In this document: piece by piece, positions 1-8,864 of the stretch
How the letters are laid out: every line of letters starts with the position of its first letter
Numbering within the stretch: the stretch's first letter is position 1
Origin: Herpetosiphon llansteffanensis
Lineage (GTDB): Bacteria; Chloroflexota; Chloroflexia; Chloroflexales; Herpetosiphonaceae
Assembly (NCBI RefSeq): GCF_003205875.1
Contig: NZ_PUBZ01000092.1
Location: forward strand, 1-64,000
DNA length: 64,000 nt
Direction: 5' to 3'
Made by a program: the position numbers and the translations under genes
Notes under the pieces: model-generated
Seen by the model: only the letters and a program-made list of their open reading frames with translations
Told to the model about the DNA's origin: nothing
Databases searched by the model: none

Positions 1-8
1 TTCGAGCT

Positions 9-43
9 TCGTCGGCAGCATCAGGTGTGTATAAGACACACAG
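9..43 (+). other. Residual sequencing adapter (Nextera/Tn5 read-1 type)
   Basis: Bases 9-43 match the 33-base Tn5 transposase read-1 adapter, including its mosaic end (TGTGTATAAGA), with two substitutions and a short insertion near the 3' end. This is established library chemistry and not genomic sequence. It marks the true end of the assembled contig and suggests error-prone or untrimmed reads there. Confidence 0.9.
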
Positions 44-416
44 GGGATCAGGAGCTAGGGGTCAGAATTTGAGCTAGCGGAAGCATAATCAGGAAAATCT
101 GTGCCAATCTGTGGCTAAAATAACCTTCGTGTCCTTCGTGCTCTTCGTGGATCACATTTTTAACGCAGAGGCGCAGACAACAAGGGCTATCGGCTGAAGG
201 CACTTGGCTATGGGGAAATCAATCTGAGCAATCAAAGCAATCTGTGCCAATCTGTGGCTAAAATAACTTTCGCGTGCTTCGGGGATTAATTATTAACGCA
301 GAGACGCAGAGGAGTCGTGGCTATAGGCTGAAGGCTTTGGTCTTTCGGAACAATGGTTTGTATTTCCAATTTCGTCCGATAGCCAAAAGCCAATAGCCTC
401 AAGTCCTGCGTAGCTT
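44..416. repeat. Intergenic repeat block at contig end
   Basis: No gene is seen. Two related direct copies (about 97-180 and 241-312) share the words AATCTGTGGCTAAAATAAC, CTTCG-rich stretches and TAACGCAGAG-CGCAGA. The same words recur elsewhere in this window, often on the other strand (5175-5230, 8675-8725, 56530-56600), so this is a dispersed intergenic repeat family. The last part (about 330-400) has the wording 'agccaaaagccaatagcc', also seen inverted at 8597-8623. Confidence 0.7.
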
Positions 417-470
417 TTGCTTCAAGGTACAATCAACGTGGAGCACTATTCAGTTATTGGAGAACGTTTG

Positions 471-1394
471 ATGCAGCTTGATCCACGTTTACAGCAAGCA
501 ATCGAAGCCGATTCGGGCTTTCAGCTCGAATACATCAGCTTTATCGGCGCTGGTTGGTTTGCCCAAGCTTATCAATTTGAACACCAAAATCAAACCTATG
601 TCGTGCGCATCAGTAAGCACTACCAAGATTTTTTAAAAGATGCCTACGCCGCCCAGCACTGGGGCCAACATTTACCAATTCCGCCAATCCTTGCGCATCA
701 GCAATTTGCTGACGGCTGGGTCTATGCCATTAGCCCATACATCGCTGGCCAAACCATCTCAGCGCTTGAACCACAACAGCTCAGCCAAATCCAGCCGCAC
801 CTGTTTCAAACAATGCACCAACTGCATCAACAAGACCTTGGCTCAAGCACTGGTTGGGGTTTAGCCAACGCTCAAGGCCAAGGCCGCTACCAAACTGGGG
901 CCGAAGAAATTTTAGATATTGGCAATTATAAGTTTGATTACAATTGGCGAGAATGGTATGAGCGCCAAGACCAGACCGGCAGCTTATTGCGCCAAGGCTA
1001 TCGCGTCATGGAACGATTGCTCAGCACAATCACCACCGAACGCTATCTTATGCATCGTGATTTTGGCTTTGATAATGTCATTTGCCAGCCGCAAGCGATT
1101 GTGGCCGTGCTCGATTGGGCCGAATTTGGCTACGGCGATTGGGTATACGATCTTGCTCAACAAAGTTGTAATGCTCAGACCAAAAACTATTTACACGCTT
1201 GGCTGCCATTTGCCCAACAGTACGATATAATTCCCGATAATTTGGAAAATCGTTTGCATTGCTATTGGCTGCACATGAACCTGACCGATCTGATTATGTC
1301 GCAGCTACGCAACGATTGGGCATGGCATCGCGACATTGTGCCAGAACTGACATGGCTGATCGAAAATCCTGTGCGAGTGAGGCTGAATTCATGA
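471..1394 (+). CDS. APH-family aminoglycoside/hygromycin-type phosphotransferase
   Basis: This 307-residue protein belongs to the aminoglycoside phosphotransferase (choline-kinase-like) fold. It shows the Brenner-type catalytic motif HRDFGFDN at about residues 195-202 and the magnesium-binding segment DWAEFGYGDW near 214. That arrangement most resembles hygromycin-type kinases, but the family also phosphorylates many small alcohols, so the substrate is unknown. I chose the ATG at 471 because GGAGA lies 7 bases before it; TTG 417 and GTG 438 lie upstream in frame but lack such a site. The stop overlaps the next start by four bases (ATGA), so the two genes are probably co-translated. Confidence 0.85.
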   Translation: MQLDPRLQQAIEADSGFQLEYISFIGAGWFAQAYQFEHQNQTYVVRISKHYQDFLKDAYAAQHWGQHLPIPPILAHQQFADGWVYAISPYIAGQTISALEPQQLSQIQPHLFQTMHQLHQQDLGSSTGWGLANAQGQGRYQTGAEEILDIGNYKFDYNWREWYERQDQTGSLLRQGYRVMERLLSTITTERYLMHRDFGFDNVICQPQAIVAVLDWAEFGYGDWVYDLAQQSCNAQTKNYLHAWLPFAQQYDIIPDNLENRLHCYWLHMNLTDLIMSQLRNDWAWHRDIVPELTWLIENPVRVRLNS

Positions 1395-2836
1395 ACATTA
1401 CCACGCATCAAGAATTAATTGGCTGGCATCGCTATCTCGAACAACTAGGGCCGCGCCTAACCGGTAGCGAAGCTCATCAGCGCTTTATCGAATTTTTGGC
1501 CAGCGAATTAACTGCCCTCGGCTGCGAAGTCCAGCGCGATCGCTATTTTTTCACTCGATGGGAAGCCCAAGGTTGGGGCTTGGCACTACAAAACTCCAAT
1601 GGCAGCGAAACAGCAATTGCCACAAGTTTTTATTACCCCTATTCCGGCTGCACGCCTGACGAAGGCATTGTTGGCGAATTGGTTGATTGTGGCAAAAGCC
1701 CAGGTAATTTTCAACAAGCAGCTGGCAAAATCGCCTTGGTCGAAGTTGCAGTTCCAGCCTTGCCAACCATGCTGTTTATTAACCCAACCAAGGCTGCCTT
1801 AGCCAGCACAACCCAACTCCCAAAAACGCTGCGCAACCCAACCCTTGGCTCGTTTCTCGGCGGTCCCGACCTGCAAGCAGCCAAAAAAGCTGGCGTTAAA
1901 GGCGTGATTTGCATGTGGTCAAACATCTCGCCAGCCAATGCAGAAGCCCAATATTTGCCCTTTACCAGCATCTACCAAGCTTGCCCAGCACTTTGGGTTG
2001 ATCACATTACGGGCCAGCAACTCAAGCAGGCAGCTGCCCAAGGCCAACAGATTCGCTTCACGCTGCAAGCTACGCTAACCGAACAATGCCCAACTGAGAG
2101 TTTGTATGTGGTTTTGCATGGTCAAACATCCAACGAAAGTATTTTGGTTAACACCCATACCGACGGGCCAAACGCCCCAGAAGAGAACGGCGCGCTCGGC
2201 TTATTGGCTTTGGTACGTTGGTTCAAAAACCAGCGCCTTGAGCGCAATCTGATTTTCATTTTTGCCACCGGCCACTTTCAATTGCCCCAACTTGGCAAGC
2301 ATGGTCAAGCCACCAGCACATGGCTCGCCGAGCACCCAGAATTATGGAACGGCCAGCAATTTCGGGCGGTGGCTGGCGTTACCTTGGAGCATTTAGGCTG
2401 TACCGAATGGCACGATAATCGAGCTTTCAATAGCTATCAACCAACGACCCAGCCAGAAATTGAGTTGACCTACACCACCAGCCCAATGCTTGAGCAACTG
2501 TATTACACCGCGCTCTTGCAGCGCACCAAACAGCGCGTACTAACAATCATGCCAATCAATGATATTTATTTTGGTGAAGGCGAGCCATTCTACAAAGCCA
2601 ATATTCCCACAATTTCATTAATTCCTGCGCCCAATTATTTATGTGCCACGCCCAGCAATGCAGCCATCGATAAACTTGATTTTGATTTGATGCAGCAACA
2701 AATCGAAACCTTCGCTCGCGTGATTGGATTGATTGATCAAACCAGCACTGGCCGCTTGGGCGTTGCCGAATCGCAACCATTTAGCCTCGTTGGCAGCCTA
2801 TTCCGCCGTATGGTTGGGGCAAATCAAGGGCACTAA
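1391..2836 (+). CDS. M28-like peptidase with PA-domain insert
   Basis: A 481-residue protein with the layout of a zinc aminopeptidase of the M28 type: an N-terminal lid, a PA-like insert (about residues 75-225, ending near 'FTSIYQACPALWVD'), and a catalytic half beginning with HTDGPNAPEENG at about residue 256. The His-x-Asp pair is present, but the usual Glu-Glu after the next strand reads 'ATGHFQLPQL', so metal binding or catalysis may be altered. No signal peptide is seen. The start at 1391 is fixed by the ATGA overlap with the kinase gene upstream; an in-frame extension to 1259 would run through that gene. The pairing suggests a shared substrate, which cannot be named. Confidence 0.7.
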   Translation: MNITTHQELIGWHRYLEQLGPRLTGSEAHQRFIEFLASELTALGCEVQRDRYFFTRWEAQGWGLALQNSNGSETAIATSFYYPYSGCTPDEGIVGELVDCGKSPGNFQQAAGKIALVEVAVPALPTMLFINPTKAALASTTQLPKTLRNPTLGSFLGGPDLQAAKKAGVKGVICMWSNISPANAEAQYLPFTSIYQACPALWVDHITGQQLKQAAAQGQQIRFTLQATLTEQCPTESLYVVLHGQTSNESILVNTHTDGPNAPEENGALGLLALVRWFKNQRLERNLIFIFATGHFQLPQLGKHGQATSTWLAEHPELWNGQQFRAVAGVTLEHLGCTEWHDNRAFNSYQPTTQPEIELTYTTSPMLEQLYYTALLQRTKQRVLTIMPINDIYFGEGEPFYKANIPTISLIPAPNYLCATPSNAAIDKLDFDLMQQQIETFARVIGLIDQTSTGRLGVAESQPFSLVGSLFRRMVGANQGH

Positions 2837-2861
2837 TCGCCTAAAGGTTCAAAATATAAAA

Positions 2862-2899
2862 ATAAGGTGCTGAGTTGTCAATTTAGCTCAGCACCTTAT
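2862..2899. terminator. Bidirectional stem-loop terminator
   Basis: A perfect 13-base stem (ATAAGGTGCTGAG with CTCAGCACCTTAT) around a 12-base loop, with A/T-rich flanks on both sides. It lies between two converging genes and can serve both. Confidence 0.8.
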
Positions 2900-2935
2900 C
2901 TATTTAATCCAAAATCATTTTTTTATTGCAAAATC

Positions 2936-3235
2936 TTATTCAAATTCCAAATCAATTTCATAATTGCCAAATAAAAAGCCGCGATAGCGCAACCAGCCAC
3001 TCATATTTTCGCCAGCTTGATCGCGTAATTCAACTTTATACACCTGATCATTTTCGCCTGTGCGCCACAAATAGGGGCCAAGGCTCAGCCATGGGCGTTT
3101 GATCGCGACAATTTGATATTTTTGCTGCACAGCCCAATCTTCAATATGTTCATCGCGTTTGAGAATTTGATAGCGCCCAAGCAAAAATGCGCCACTCACA
3201 ACCGCTAAAGTAACCAATACATACACTAGCATCAA
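2936..3235 (-). CDS. Small membrane-anchored protein, paralogue A
   Basis: A 99-residue protein with one N-terminal membrane segment (about residues 2-21) and a soluble tail. I do not recognise a named family. The tail shares a pattern with the product at 3641-3952: W..... Y.I.A......L..GP..WR.G.N..VY.V...D..G....W.R..G...G. The two lie on the same strand with one gene on the opposite strand between them. They therefore look like diverged duplicates. Function unknown; the tail may be a small beta-rich domain. Confidence 0.6.
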   Translation of the reverse strand: MMLVYVLVTLAVVSGAFLLGRYQILKRDEHIEDWAVQQKYQIVAIKRPWLSLGPYLWRTGENDQVYKVELRDQAGENMSGWLRYRGFLFGNYEIDLEFE

Positions 3236-3332
3236 AAAACTCTCCTTTCAAAACAATCTTGCTCTCAGTACGCAGTTAATAATTAAACGTTGCGCTGGCA
3301 TCATTTTTGGTATGCAACCCCAAGGAGCAGCT

Positions 3333-3668
3333 ATGCCAAAATATCCAACAACTCCCGATGGACGCTATTTTGTGGTCAATCAGCGCTTATGGCGTTGTAG
3401 CAACCCAAATCTAGCACCCGCAGAACGCCAAAATTTAGTCAATCAATTGATGCATGCTCGCCGCGCCGTTGGCCAAGCCAAGCGCCAACAAAACCAAGAT
3501 GCTGAACGCACAGCTCGCGCCGAGGTTCAGCGTTGTAAAGTGGCGCTCGGCGAACGTGGCCCAGTTTGGTGGGCCGACCAAGCACCAGACTATAATCGGC
3601 GCTTGGTCAAAAACACGCCCTATTGGGAATGGTATCAAACTTACGCATCGGGACGAACATCAAGTTGA
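3333..3668 (+). CDS. Conserved hypothetical protein (PDGRYFVV/GPVWW type)
   Basis: A 111-residue soluble protein with a well-conserved look: TPDGRYFVVNQRLWRCSNP near the start, a charged helical middle, and GERGPVWWADQAPDYNR followed by KNTPYWEWY near the end. I recall similar proteins in many bacteria without assigned function. I chose ATG 3333 because AGGAG lies 5 bases before it; an ATG at 3312 lacks such a site. Its 3' end overlaps the converging gene at 3641 by 28 bases. Confidence 0.75.
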   Translation: MPKYPTTPDGRYFVVNQRLWRCSNPNLAPAERQNLVNQLMHARRAVGQAKRQQNQDAERTARAEVQRCKVALGERGPVWWADQAPDYNRRLVKNTPYWEWYQTYASGRTSS

Positions 3669-3952
3669 TCGGAAAACAAACCCATAAACCAGCCACCACA
3701 ACGTATCCACAAAGCGCGCGCCATGCCTTGCGGATCAATTACATCAACATAGAACACTGTTTGATTCTTGCCAGAACGCCAAAAAAATGGCCCCCGCCGC
3801 AGCCAGCGTTGTTCAAGCGCGATAATGCGATAGCCGTTGGCATTCGCCCATTGCTGAATTAAAGTAACCGAGCGCTTATGCTCAAATACAAGGAACGTTA
3901 TGGTTAGCCCAACCAAACCGACAAATACTAAAAACGGAAATATTGAATCCAT
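3641..3952 (-). CDS. Small membrane-anchored protein, paralogue B
   Basis: A 103-residue protein with an N-terminal membrane segment (about residues 4-23) and a tail that matches the product at 2936-3235 in pattern (QQWANANGYRIIALEQRW, RRGPFFWRSGKNQTVFYVD). It overlaps the converging gene at 3333-3668 by 28 bases at the stop ends. Function unknown. Confidence 0.6.
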   Translation of the reverse strand: MDSIFPFLVFVGLVGLTITFLVFEHKRSVTLIQQWANANGYRIIALEQRWLRRGPFFWRSGKNQTVFYVDVIDPQGMARALWIRCGGWFMGLFSDQLDVRPDA

Positions 3953-3990
3953 TGTAGCGATCCTTTCAAGCTCTCAATTCGTAGCATACA

Positions 3991-4015
3991 TATCCTAGAG
4001 CTATACGCTAGGATA
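3991..4015. promoter_or_regulatory. Inverted repeat in divergent promoter region
   Basis: TATCCTAG and CTAGGATA form a perfect 8-base inverted repeat with a 9-base spacer, between the divergent starts at 3952 and 4032. It could be an operator or a 5' leader hairpin. Confidence 0.45.
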
Positions 4016-4031
4016 CATGGAGAGTTTCAGC

Positions 4032-4523
4032 ATGAACAATGAGCTATTTTTACGCCGTAAATGGACATTCAAAGCCCATAATTCGCAAGTAGTGATGATT
4101 AAACGCCCAGTCGAATCGAGCGAACATGTGATTATGAAGGCATTAATTTGGGCGTTGTATTTGCCCAACTATCCTGAGGCCCGGGTTGAAACCCCAATTG
4201 GCCTGCGCTATAAGCCCGATGTGATTGCGCTGGATAACCATGGGTTGCCGCTGTTTTGGGGCGAGGCTGGCCACGTGGGCATGGATAAATTGGAAACCTT
4301 GCTCAAACGCTATCGCCAAACCCATTTTGTGTTTGCTAAATGGGCCAGCAACGTAGAACCATTAACGCAGCTGATTGGCGAATTAACCAGCAAAATTAAA
4401 CGCTCAGCGCCCATCGATCTGCTTTCAATTCCAGTTGATAGTGGCGAGCGTTTTTTTGCCGCCGATGGCACAATTACGGTTGAGCATAGCCAAATTAAGT
4501 ATGTGCAGCTAACGCCGCCATAA
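4032..4523 (+). CDS. YaeQ-like PD-(D/E)XK-fold protein
   Basis: A 163-residue protein. The stretch from about residue 20 to 100 follows the YaeQ pattern: KRPVESSEHVIMKALIWAL, then YKPDVIALDNHGLPLFWGEAG, then HFVFAKW. In YaeQ this region forms a PD-(D/E)XK nuclease-like fold, with the Asp of KPDV and the Glu of WGEAG at the equivalent acidic positions. YaeQ itself has no settled function. I chose ATG 4032 because GGAG (4019-4022) precedes it; ATG 4017 in the same frame is the alternative. The end overlaps the converging shikimate-kinase-like gene by 29 bases. Confidence 0.5.
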   Translation: MNNELFLRRKWTFKAHNSQVVMIKRPVESSEHVIMKALIWALYLPNYPEARVETPIGLRYKPDVIALDNHGLPLFWGEAGHVGMDKLETLLKRYRQTHFVFAKWASNVEPLTQLIGELTSKIKRSAPIDLLSIPVDSGERFFAADGTITVEHSQIKYVQLTPP

Positions 4524-5007
4524 TTTGGCTGACCGTATGTTCGTGATCGTCGCGAGTGCACTGCACCGTAATATTGGCAAATTGTTGGTAGAGTGGCACG
4601 CGCTCGGCGTATAAATCGGCAAATGTTTGGCCTGGCTGCATCACAATCCCCCGCGAATCCATATCGCTGATGCGCGGCAGTAGTTCAGCAAATTCAATCG
4701 CCAGATAAACAATCGTGCCAAGCCGCTGGAAATTGGCCATGGCATCGGGGCTGTAAATTACGCTGCCGCCAGTTGCCACGACATATTGATCAAGCTCTAG
4801 CTCGGCACAATATTGATTTTCGACCGCGCAAAATTGCTCAGGGCCAAGCCGTTCGAGAATCTCAATCAAGCGGCCATGTTGGCGGGTTTGAATCACCACA
4901 TCAGTATCGATAAAATCAAAGACCAACGCTTTGGCCAGTAAAATCCCCAGCGTACTTTTGCCTGAGCCAGGCATGCCAATTAAAATTACATTGCGATGCT
5001 GCGCCAT
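4495..5007 (-). CDS. Shikimate-kinase-family P-loop kinase
   Basis: A 170-residue protein with the shikimate kinase architecture: P-loop GMPGSGKST (about residues 11-19), DTD motif shortly after, ATGGSVIYSP in the middle, and AERVPLYQQFANITV near the end. The Arg usually found in the FRxxE shikimate-binding motif is replaced (sequence FCAVE), and the lid RPLL motif reads SRGIVM. It may be a shikimate-kinase-like subfamily acting on another substrate. There are no other aromatic pathway genes nearby. ATG 5007 is preceded by GGAG 8 bases away; the 14-residue longer form has no support. Confidence 0.7.
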   Translation of the reverse strand: MAQHRNVILIGMPGSGKSTLGILLAKALVFDFIDTDVVIQTRQHGRLIEILERLGPEQFCAVENQYCAELELDQYVVATGGSVIYSPDAMANFQRLGTIVYLAIEFAELLPRISDMDSRGIVMQPGQTFADLYAERVPLYQQFANITVQCTRDDHEHTVSQIMAALAAHT

Positions 5008-5049
5008 TGCCAAATCTCCAAAACACAAGCGAGGTTGTATTATAGCCAA

Positions 5050-5345
5050 AAAACTCGCACCGCGATCTCATAGAGGGATCAGCGCGGTGCGAGCAATGCA
5101 GGGTATGTTTACCATCGCAAAACCGGCTCACTGGTTTTGCAATAGTCGCAGATCGAGTAGGATTTAGGATGTTGAAACCACGAAGAACACGAAGAGCACG
5201 AAGGCTAGGTTTTAGCCACAGATTTTTTAGATTATGTTCTATGCTCTATGCTCTATGTTCTATTTCCCTAAATCCTACTTTTCATTCCTCATCCCTCATC
5301 CTTCATCCTTTCTTTTCATCCTTCATCCCTCATCCTTCATACTTT
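5050..5345. repeat. Intergenic region with CACGAAGA and TATGTTC repeats
   Basis: No gene is seen. It contains ACGAAGAACACGAAGAGCACG (5180-5200 region), a short heptamer array of TATGTTC/TATGCTC at about 5233-5263, and several copies of 'cctcatccttcatcc' (5286-5340). The same heptamers recur at 20871-20934 and the ACGAAGA words at 121-150, 8686-8700 and 56534-56600. Confidence 0.65.
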
Positions 5346-6638
5346 CTAATGGGCTCCAACAAATTGTTCATGCTCGGTTGAGCCGCTCAAGGCGGTGGTC
5401 GACGAGTTGCCACCTGAAACTGCTTGAGCCACCATATCGAAGTAGCCAGTGCCAACTTCGCGTTGGTGCTTGACGGCGGTGTAGCCTTCGCTTTCGCGGT
5501 TGAATTCAGCTTGTTGCAATTGAACATAGGCGCTCATGCCTTGGTCGCGATAGCCAGTTGCCAAATCGAACATGCTGTAGTTCAAGGCGTGGAAGCCAGC
5601 TAAGGTAATAAATTGGAACTTGTAGCCCATTGCACCAAGTTCGCTTTGGAACTTAGCAATCGTGGCATCATCCAAGTTGCGCTTCCAGTTGAACGATGGC
5701 GAGCAGTTGTAGGCCAACAATTTGCCTGGATATTGAGCATGAATCGCTTCGGCAAATTTGCGCGCTTCTTCCAAATCTGGGGTTGAGGTTTCACACCAAA
5801 TCAGGTCGGCATATGGCGCATAGGCCAAGCCACGAGCAATTGCTGAATCGATGCCACCGCGAATACAGAAGAAGCCTTCTGAGGTGCGTTCGCCAGTGCA
5901 AAACTCGCGGTCACGAGGATCAACGTCGCTGGTCAAAAGGTATGCACCATTGGCATCGGTGCGGGCGACGACCAAGGTTGGTACGTCCATCACATCGGCA
6001 GCCAAACGGGCGGCTTGCAGCGTGCGGATGAAGTGGCTGGTTGGGATCAAAACTTTGCCGCCCAAGTGGCCACATTTCTTTTCCGATGATAATTGATCTT
6101 CGAAGTGAACCCCAGCTGCGCCAGCTTCGATCATAGCTTTCATCATTTCGAAAGCGTTGAGCGGGCCGCCAAAGCCAGCTTCTGCATCGGCGATAATTGG
6201 CGCAAACCAGTAGGTGCCATCTTTCGCTTCCGAGTGATAAATTTGGTCGCAGCGTTGCAAGGTTTGGTTGATCCGTTTGACCACTTGAGGCACGCTATTC
6301 GCGGGATACAAGCTTTGATCGGGATACATTTGGCCGGCCATATTGGCATCGGCGGCAACCTGCCAGCCACTCAAGTAAATTGCTTTCAAGCCAGCTTTAA
6401 CCATTTGCATGGCTTGATTGCCAGTCAGCGCACCCAACGCATGCACGTAATCTTCGCTGTGTAAGAGATCCCACAAGCGTTCAGCACCCATGCGAGCCAA
6501 CGTTTGCTCAATAATGACTGAACCGCGCAAACGCACAACATCTTCTGCTGTATAATCGCGCTGAATCCCCTGCCAACGTGCGTCCGTTGCCCAACCCCGT
6601 TCCAGTTCTGTTGTTGAGATACCGTTCGTGGTGTTCAT
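5346..6638 (-). CDS. aceA: Isocitrate lyase
   Basis: This 430-residue enzyme cleaves isocitrate to glyoxylate and succinate in the glyoxylate shunt, letting the cell grow on acetate or fatty acids. The diagnostic KKCGH motif, with the catalytic Cys, lies at about residues 187-191, after the metal-binding ADAEAGFGG segment. Length is normal for bacterial AceA. I chose ATG 6638 because GGAG lies 6 bases before it; the TTG six codons upstream overlaps that ribosome site. It lies 169 bases downstream of malate synthase on the same strand, so the two probably form one operon. Confidence 0.97.
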   Translation of the reverse strand: MNTTNGISTTELERGWATDARWQGIQRDYTAEDVVRLRGSVIIEQTLARMGAERLWDLLHSEDYVHALGALTGNQAMQMVKAGLKAIYLSGWQVAADANMAGQMYPDQSLYPANSVPQVVKRINQTLQRCDQIYHSEAKDGTYWFAPIIADAEAGFGGPLNAFEMMKAMIEAGAAGVHFEDQLSSEKKCGHLGGKVLIPTSHFIRTLQAARLAADVMDVPTLVVARTDANGAYLLTSDVDPRDREFCTGERTSEGFFCIRGGIDSAIARGLAYAPYADLIWCETSTPDLEEARKFAEAIHAQYPGKLLAYNCSPSFNWKRNLDDATIAKFQSELGAMGYKFQFITLAGFHALNYSMFDLATGYRDQGMSAYVQLQQAEFNRESEGYTAVKHQREVGTGYFDMVAQAVSGGNSSTTALSGSTEHEQFVGAH

Positions 6639-6807
6639 GGCTGACTCCTTTGTCAAATTACAATTGTGGCATGTAGCTCGTTACAATCGCCAAAGCGCTA
6701 GGGCAACGTCGCCAACGTAACGAGTGAAAATCAAATCTATCCTGACGTAGCGTTGCAGGTTTTAGTCATTGTTGTTTGATGCTAGCACCTGCACGCTGCC
6801 AATTTAA

Positions 6808-8400
6808 TTAATCGATTTGGTCGTAAGCGGGAAGGGTGAGAAATTCGGTAAAGTTTGGATTGGCAACCAGTTGATCAAACAATTGGCTGGCCCGCGCATA
6901 ATGACCGTTGCGATAGCGTTCTGCGCCAACTTCTTGTTCGATGTTGGCAAGCTCTTCAACAATCAACTCGCGTACCCATTCGAGGGTAATTTTGCGAAAC
7001 TCTTCGGTAATGCCGTTGGGCTGATGCACCCATTGCCAAACTTGCGCCCGCGAGATTTCGGCGGTTGCTGCATCTTCCATCAAATTGTAGAGCGGCACGC
7101 AGCCTAAGCCACCAAGCCAAGCCTCGATATATTGAATGGCGACGCTGATATTTTTGCGCAAGCCTTGCTCGGTAATTGGCGCTGATGGCTCGAAACGCAA
7201 CAAATCTTCGGCGGTAATTTCAACCTCAAGTTGTTTGCCAATTTGGTTGGCCTCAGGCATCAAGGCATCAAAGGCGGCTTTGGCCAGCGGAACCAAGCCT
7301 GGATGAGCGACCCATGTGCCGTCGTGGCCGTCGCGGGCTTCGCGCTCTTTATCTGCTTGAACTTTGCCTAGTGCTTCGGCGTTGGCTTGGGCATCGTGCT
7401 TAATCGGAATTTGAGCAGCCATACCGCCCATCGCATGCGCGCCACGGCGATGGCAGGTTTTGATCGCCAGCAACGAGTATGAGCGCATAAAGCGAGAAGT
7501 CATGGTCACGAAAGCGCGATCAGCAAGCACAAAATGCTCAAGTTTGGCAAATTTTTTGATGCAACTGAAAATGTAATCCCAGCGGCCACAGTTGAGGCCA
7601 GCAGAGTGATCACGCAATTCGTAGAGAATTTCGTCCATCTCGAAGGCCGCCAAAATTGTTTCGATCAAGACAGTTGCTTTGATCGAGCCATGGGGCAGGC
7701 CAAGTTGCTTTTGGGCAAAGACGAAAACATCATTCCACAAACGGGCTTCGCGATGGCTTTCGAGTTTTGGCAGATAGAAGTAGGGAGCAGAGCCACGGGC
7801 GAGCAAGGTTTTGGCATTGTGAAACAGATACAAGCCAAAATCGAACAAACCGCCAGCCATTGGTTCGCCATCGACGGTGACATGCTTTTCGAGCAAGTGC
7901 CAGCCGCGAGGCCGCACAAACAACACCGCAACGTGGTCGTTTAAGCGATAGGCTTTGCCAGCTTCGTTGGTGAAGCTAATCGTGCGATTGACCGCATCGC
8001 GCAAATTCAATTGACCGCTGACCAAATTATCCCAGCTTGGAGTCGTGGCATCTTCACAGTCGGCCATGAAGACGTTGGCTCCAGAGTTGAGCGCATTGAT
8101 GATCATTTTGCGATCGATTGGCCCAGTGATTTCAACCCGCCGATTGCGAATTTCATCAGGAATTGGGGCAATTTGCCAGTCGCTATTACGAATATTGGCA
8201 GTTTCAGCGAGAAAATCAGGGCGTTCGCCTGCATCAAGTTGGCTTTGGCGTTCCACTCGTCCGTGCAATAAGTCACGGCGAGTTTGGTCAAAGCTGCGAT
8301 GCAAAGCTGCTAAAAAGTGGAGAGCTGGTTCCGTCAACAATTCCGCCGCAGCGGGGGTGATGGGGGCGTTGATTTTCACGCCATGTTGCCGATCAGTCAT
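6808..8400 (-). CDS. aceB: Malate synthase A
   Basis: A 530-residue enzyme that condenses glyoxylate with acetyl-CoA to malate, the second step of the glyoxylate shunt. It carries the type-A signatures FMADCEDATTPSW (about residue 110) and RPRGWHLLEKH, and lacks the long insert of type G. ATG 8400 follows GGAAAGGA by 8 bases; the upstream ATG at 8448 adds 16 residues without a visible ribosome site. It is first in the aceB-aceA pair, and two palindromic operator-like sites lie about 90-150 bases before it. Confidence 0.97.
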   Translation of the reverse strand: MTDRQHGVKINAPITPAAAELLTEPALHFLAALHRSFDQTRRDLLHGRVERQSQLDAGERPDFLAETANIRNSDWQIAPIPDEIRNRRVEITGPIDRKMIINALNSGANVFMADCEDATTPSWDNLVSGQLNLRDAVNRTISFTNEAGKAYRLNDHVAVLFVRPRGWHLLEKHVTVDGEPMAGGLFDFGLYLFHNAKTLLARGSAPYFYLPKLESHREARLWNDVFVFAQKQLGLPHGSIKATVLIETILAAFEMDEILYELRDHSAGLNCGRWDYIFSCIKKFAKLEHFVLADRAFVTMTSRFMRSYSLLAIKTCHRRGAHAMGGMAAQIPIKHDAQANAEALGKVQADKEREARDGHDGTWVAHPGLVPLAKAAFDALMPEANQIGKQLEVEITAEDLLRFEPSAPITEQGLRKNISVAIQYIEAWLGGLGCVPLYNLMEDAATAEISRAQVWQWVHQPNGITEEFRKITLEWVRELIVEELANIEQEVGAERYRNGHYARASQLFDQLVANPNFTEFLTLPAYDQID

Positions 8401-8471
8401 GCGGTCGTTCCTTTCCGGTGCGTCACCATCGACGTTGGATTGGTGCATGGGTTTTGGTAAAAATATGCTTA

Positions 8472-8505
8472 CTAGATAATTTTTACTATCTAGCGAATAT
8501 TCACT
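8472..8505. promoter_or_regulatory. Operator-like inverted repeats upstream of aceB (copy 1)
   Basis: CTAGATA (8472-8478) and TATCTAG (8487-8493) form a 7-base inverted repeat. It runs into AGCGAATATTCACT (8492-8505), a near copy of the perfect palindrome 48 bases further upstream. Probably binding sites for the regulator of the glyoxylate genes. Confidence 0.5.
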
Positions 8506-8539
8506 GAGCGAAGAATATCACAATTTTTTATGACTGTCA

Positions 8540-8553
8540 AGCGAATATTCGCT
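8540..8553. promoter_or_regulatory. Operator-like palindrome upstream of aceB (copy 2)
   Basis: AGCGAATATTCGCT is a perfect 14-base palindrome. A one-arm variant lies at 8492-8505. The two start 48 bases apart, about 4.5 helical turns. Confidence 0.55.
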
Positions 8554-8559
8554 GGCAGA

Positions 8560-8807
8560 AAATTTTGTATATTTTTTAATCCACGAAGGGAAGTGACTAT
8601 AGGCTATGGGCTATTGGCTTTTGATTTGGCATTTCATCCCTCATAATTCATCCTTCGATTGCTCTGCTTTAAAAATTTAAACCGCGAAGAGCGCGAAGAA
8701 TATTTTAGCCACAGATTCCCACAGATTGTTATGATTAGGCTCTTGGCTCTTGGCTTTTGATTTGGTATTTCATCCCTCATAATTCATAATTCATCCTTAA
8801 ACAAAGA
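8560..8807. repeat. Intergenic repeats downstream of exporter gene
   Basis: No gene is seen. Two copies of a block reading 'ggcttttgatttgg(c/t)atttcatccctcataattcat' occur at about 8615-8653 and 8752-8791, with the dispersed words 'ccgcgaagagcgcgaag' and 'tagccacagattcc' between them. Confidence 0.6.
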
Positions 8808-8833
8808 GGATCGAGCTACTGCTAGCCCGATCC
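8808..8833 (-). terminator. Stem-loop terminator of the exporter operon
   Basis: An 11-base stem with one G-T pair (GGATCGAGCTA against TAGCCCGATCC on the plus strand) and a 4-base loop. Read on the minus strand it is followed by TCTTTGTTT. It lies 32 bases past the exporter stop. Confidence 0.65.
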
Positions 8834-8864
8834 CCAACAACCGATCCCCGATCCCTATATTTTA

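Noticed and set aside
5169-5473. Frames over the TATGTTC and CATCC repeats
   Set aside because: Products such as repeated MLYALCSM come from the heptamer repeat and are not genes.
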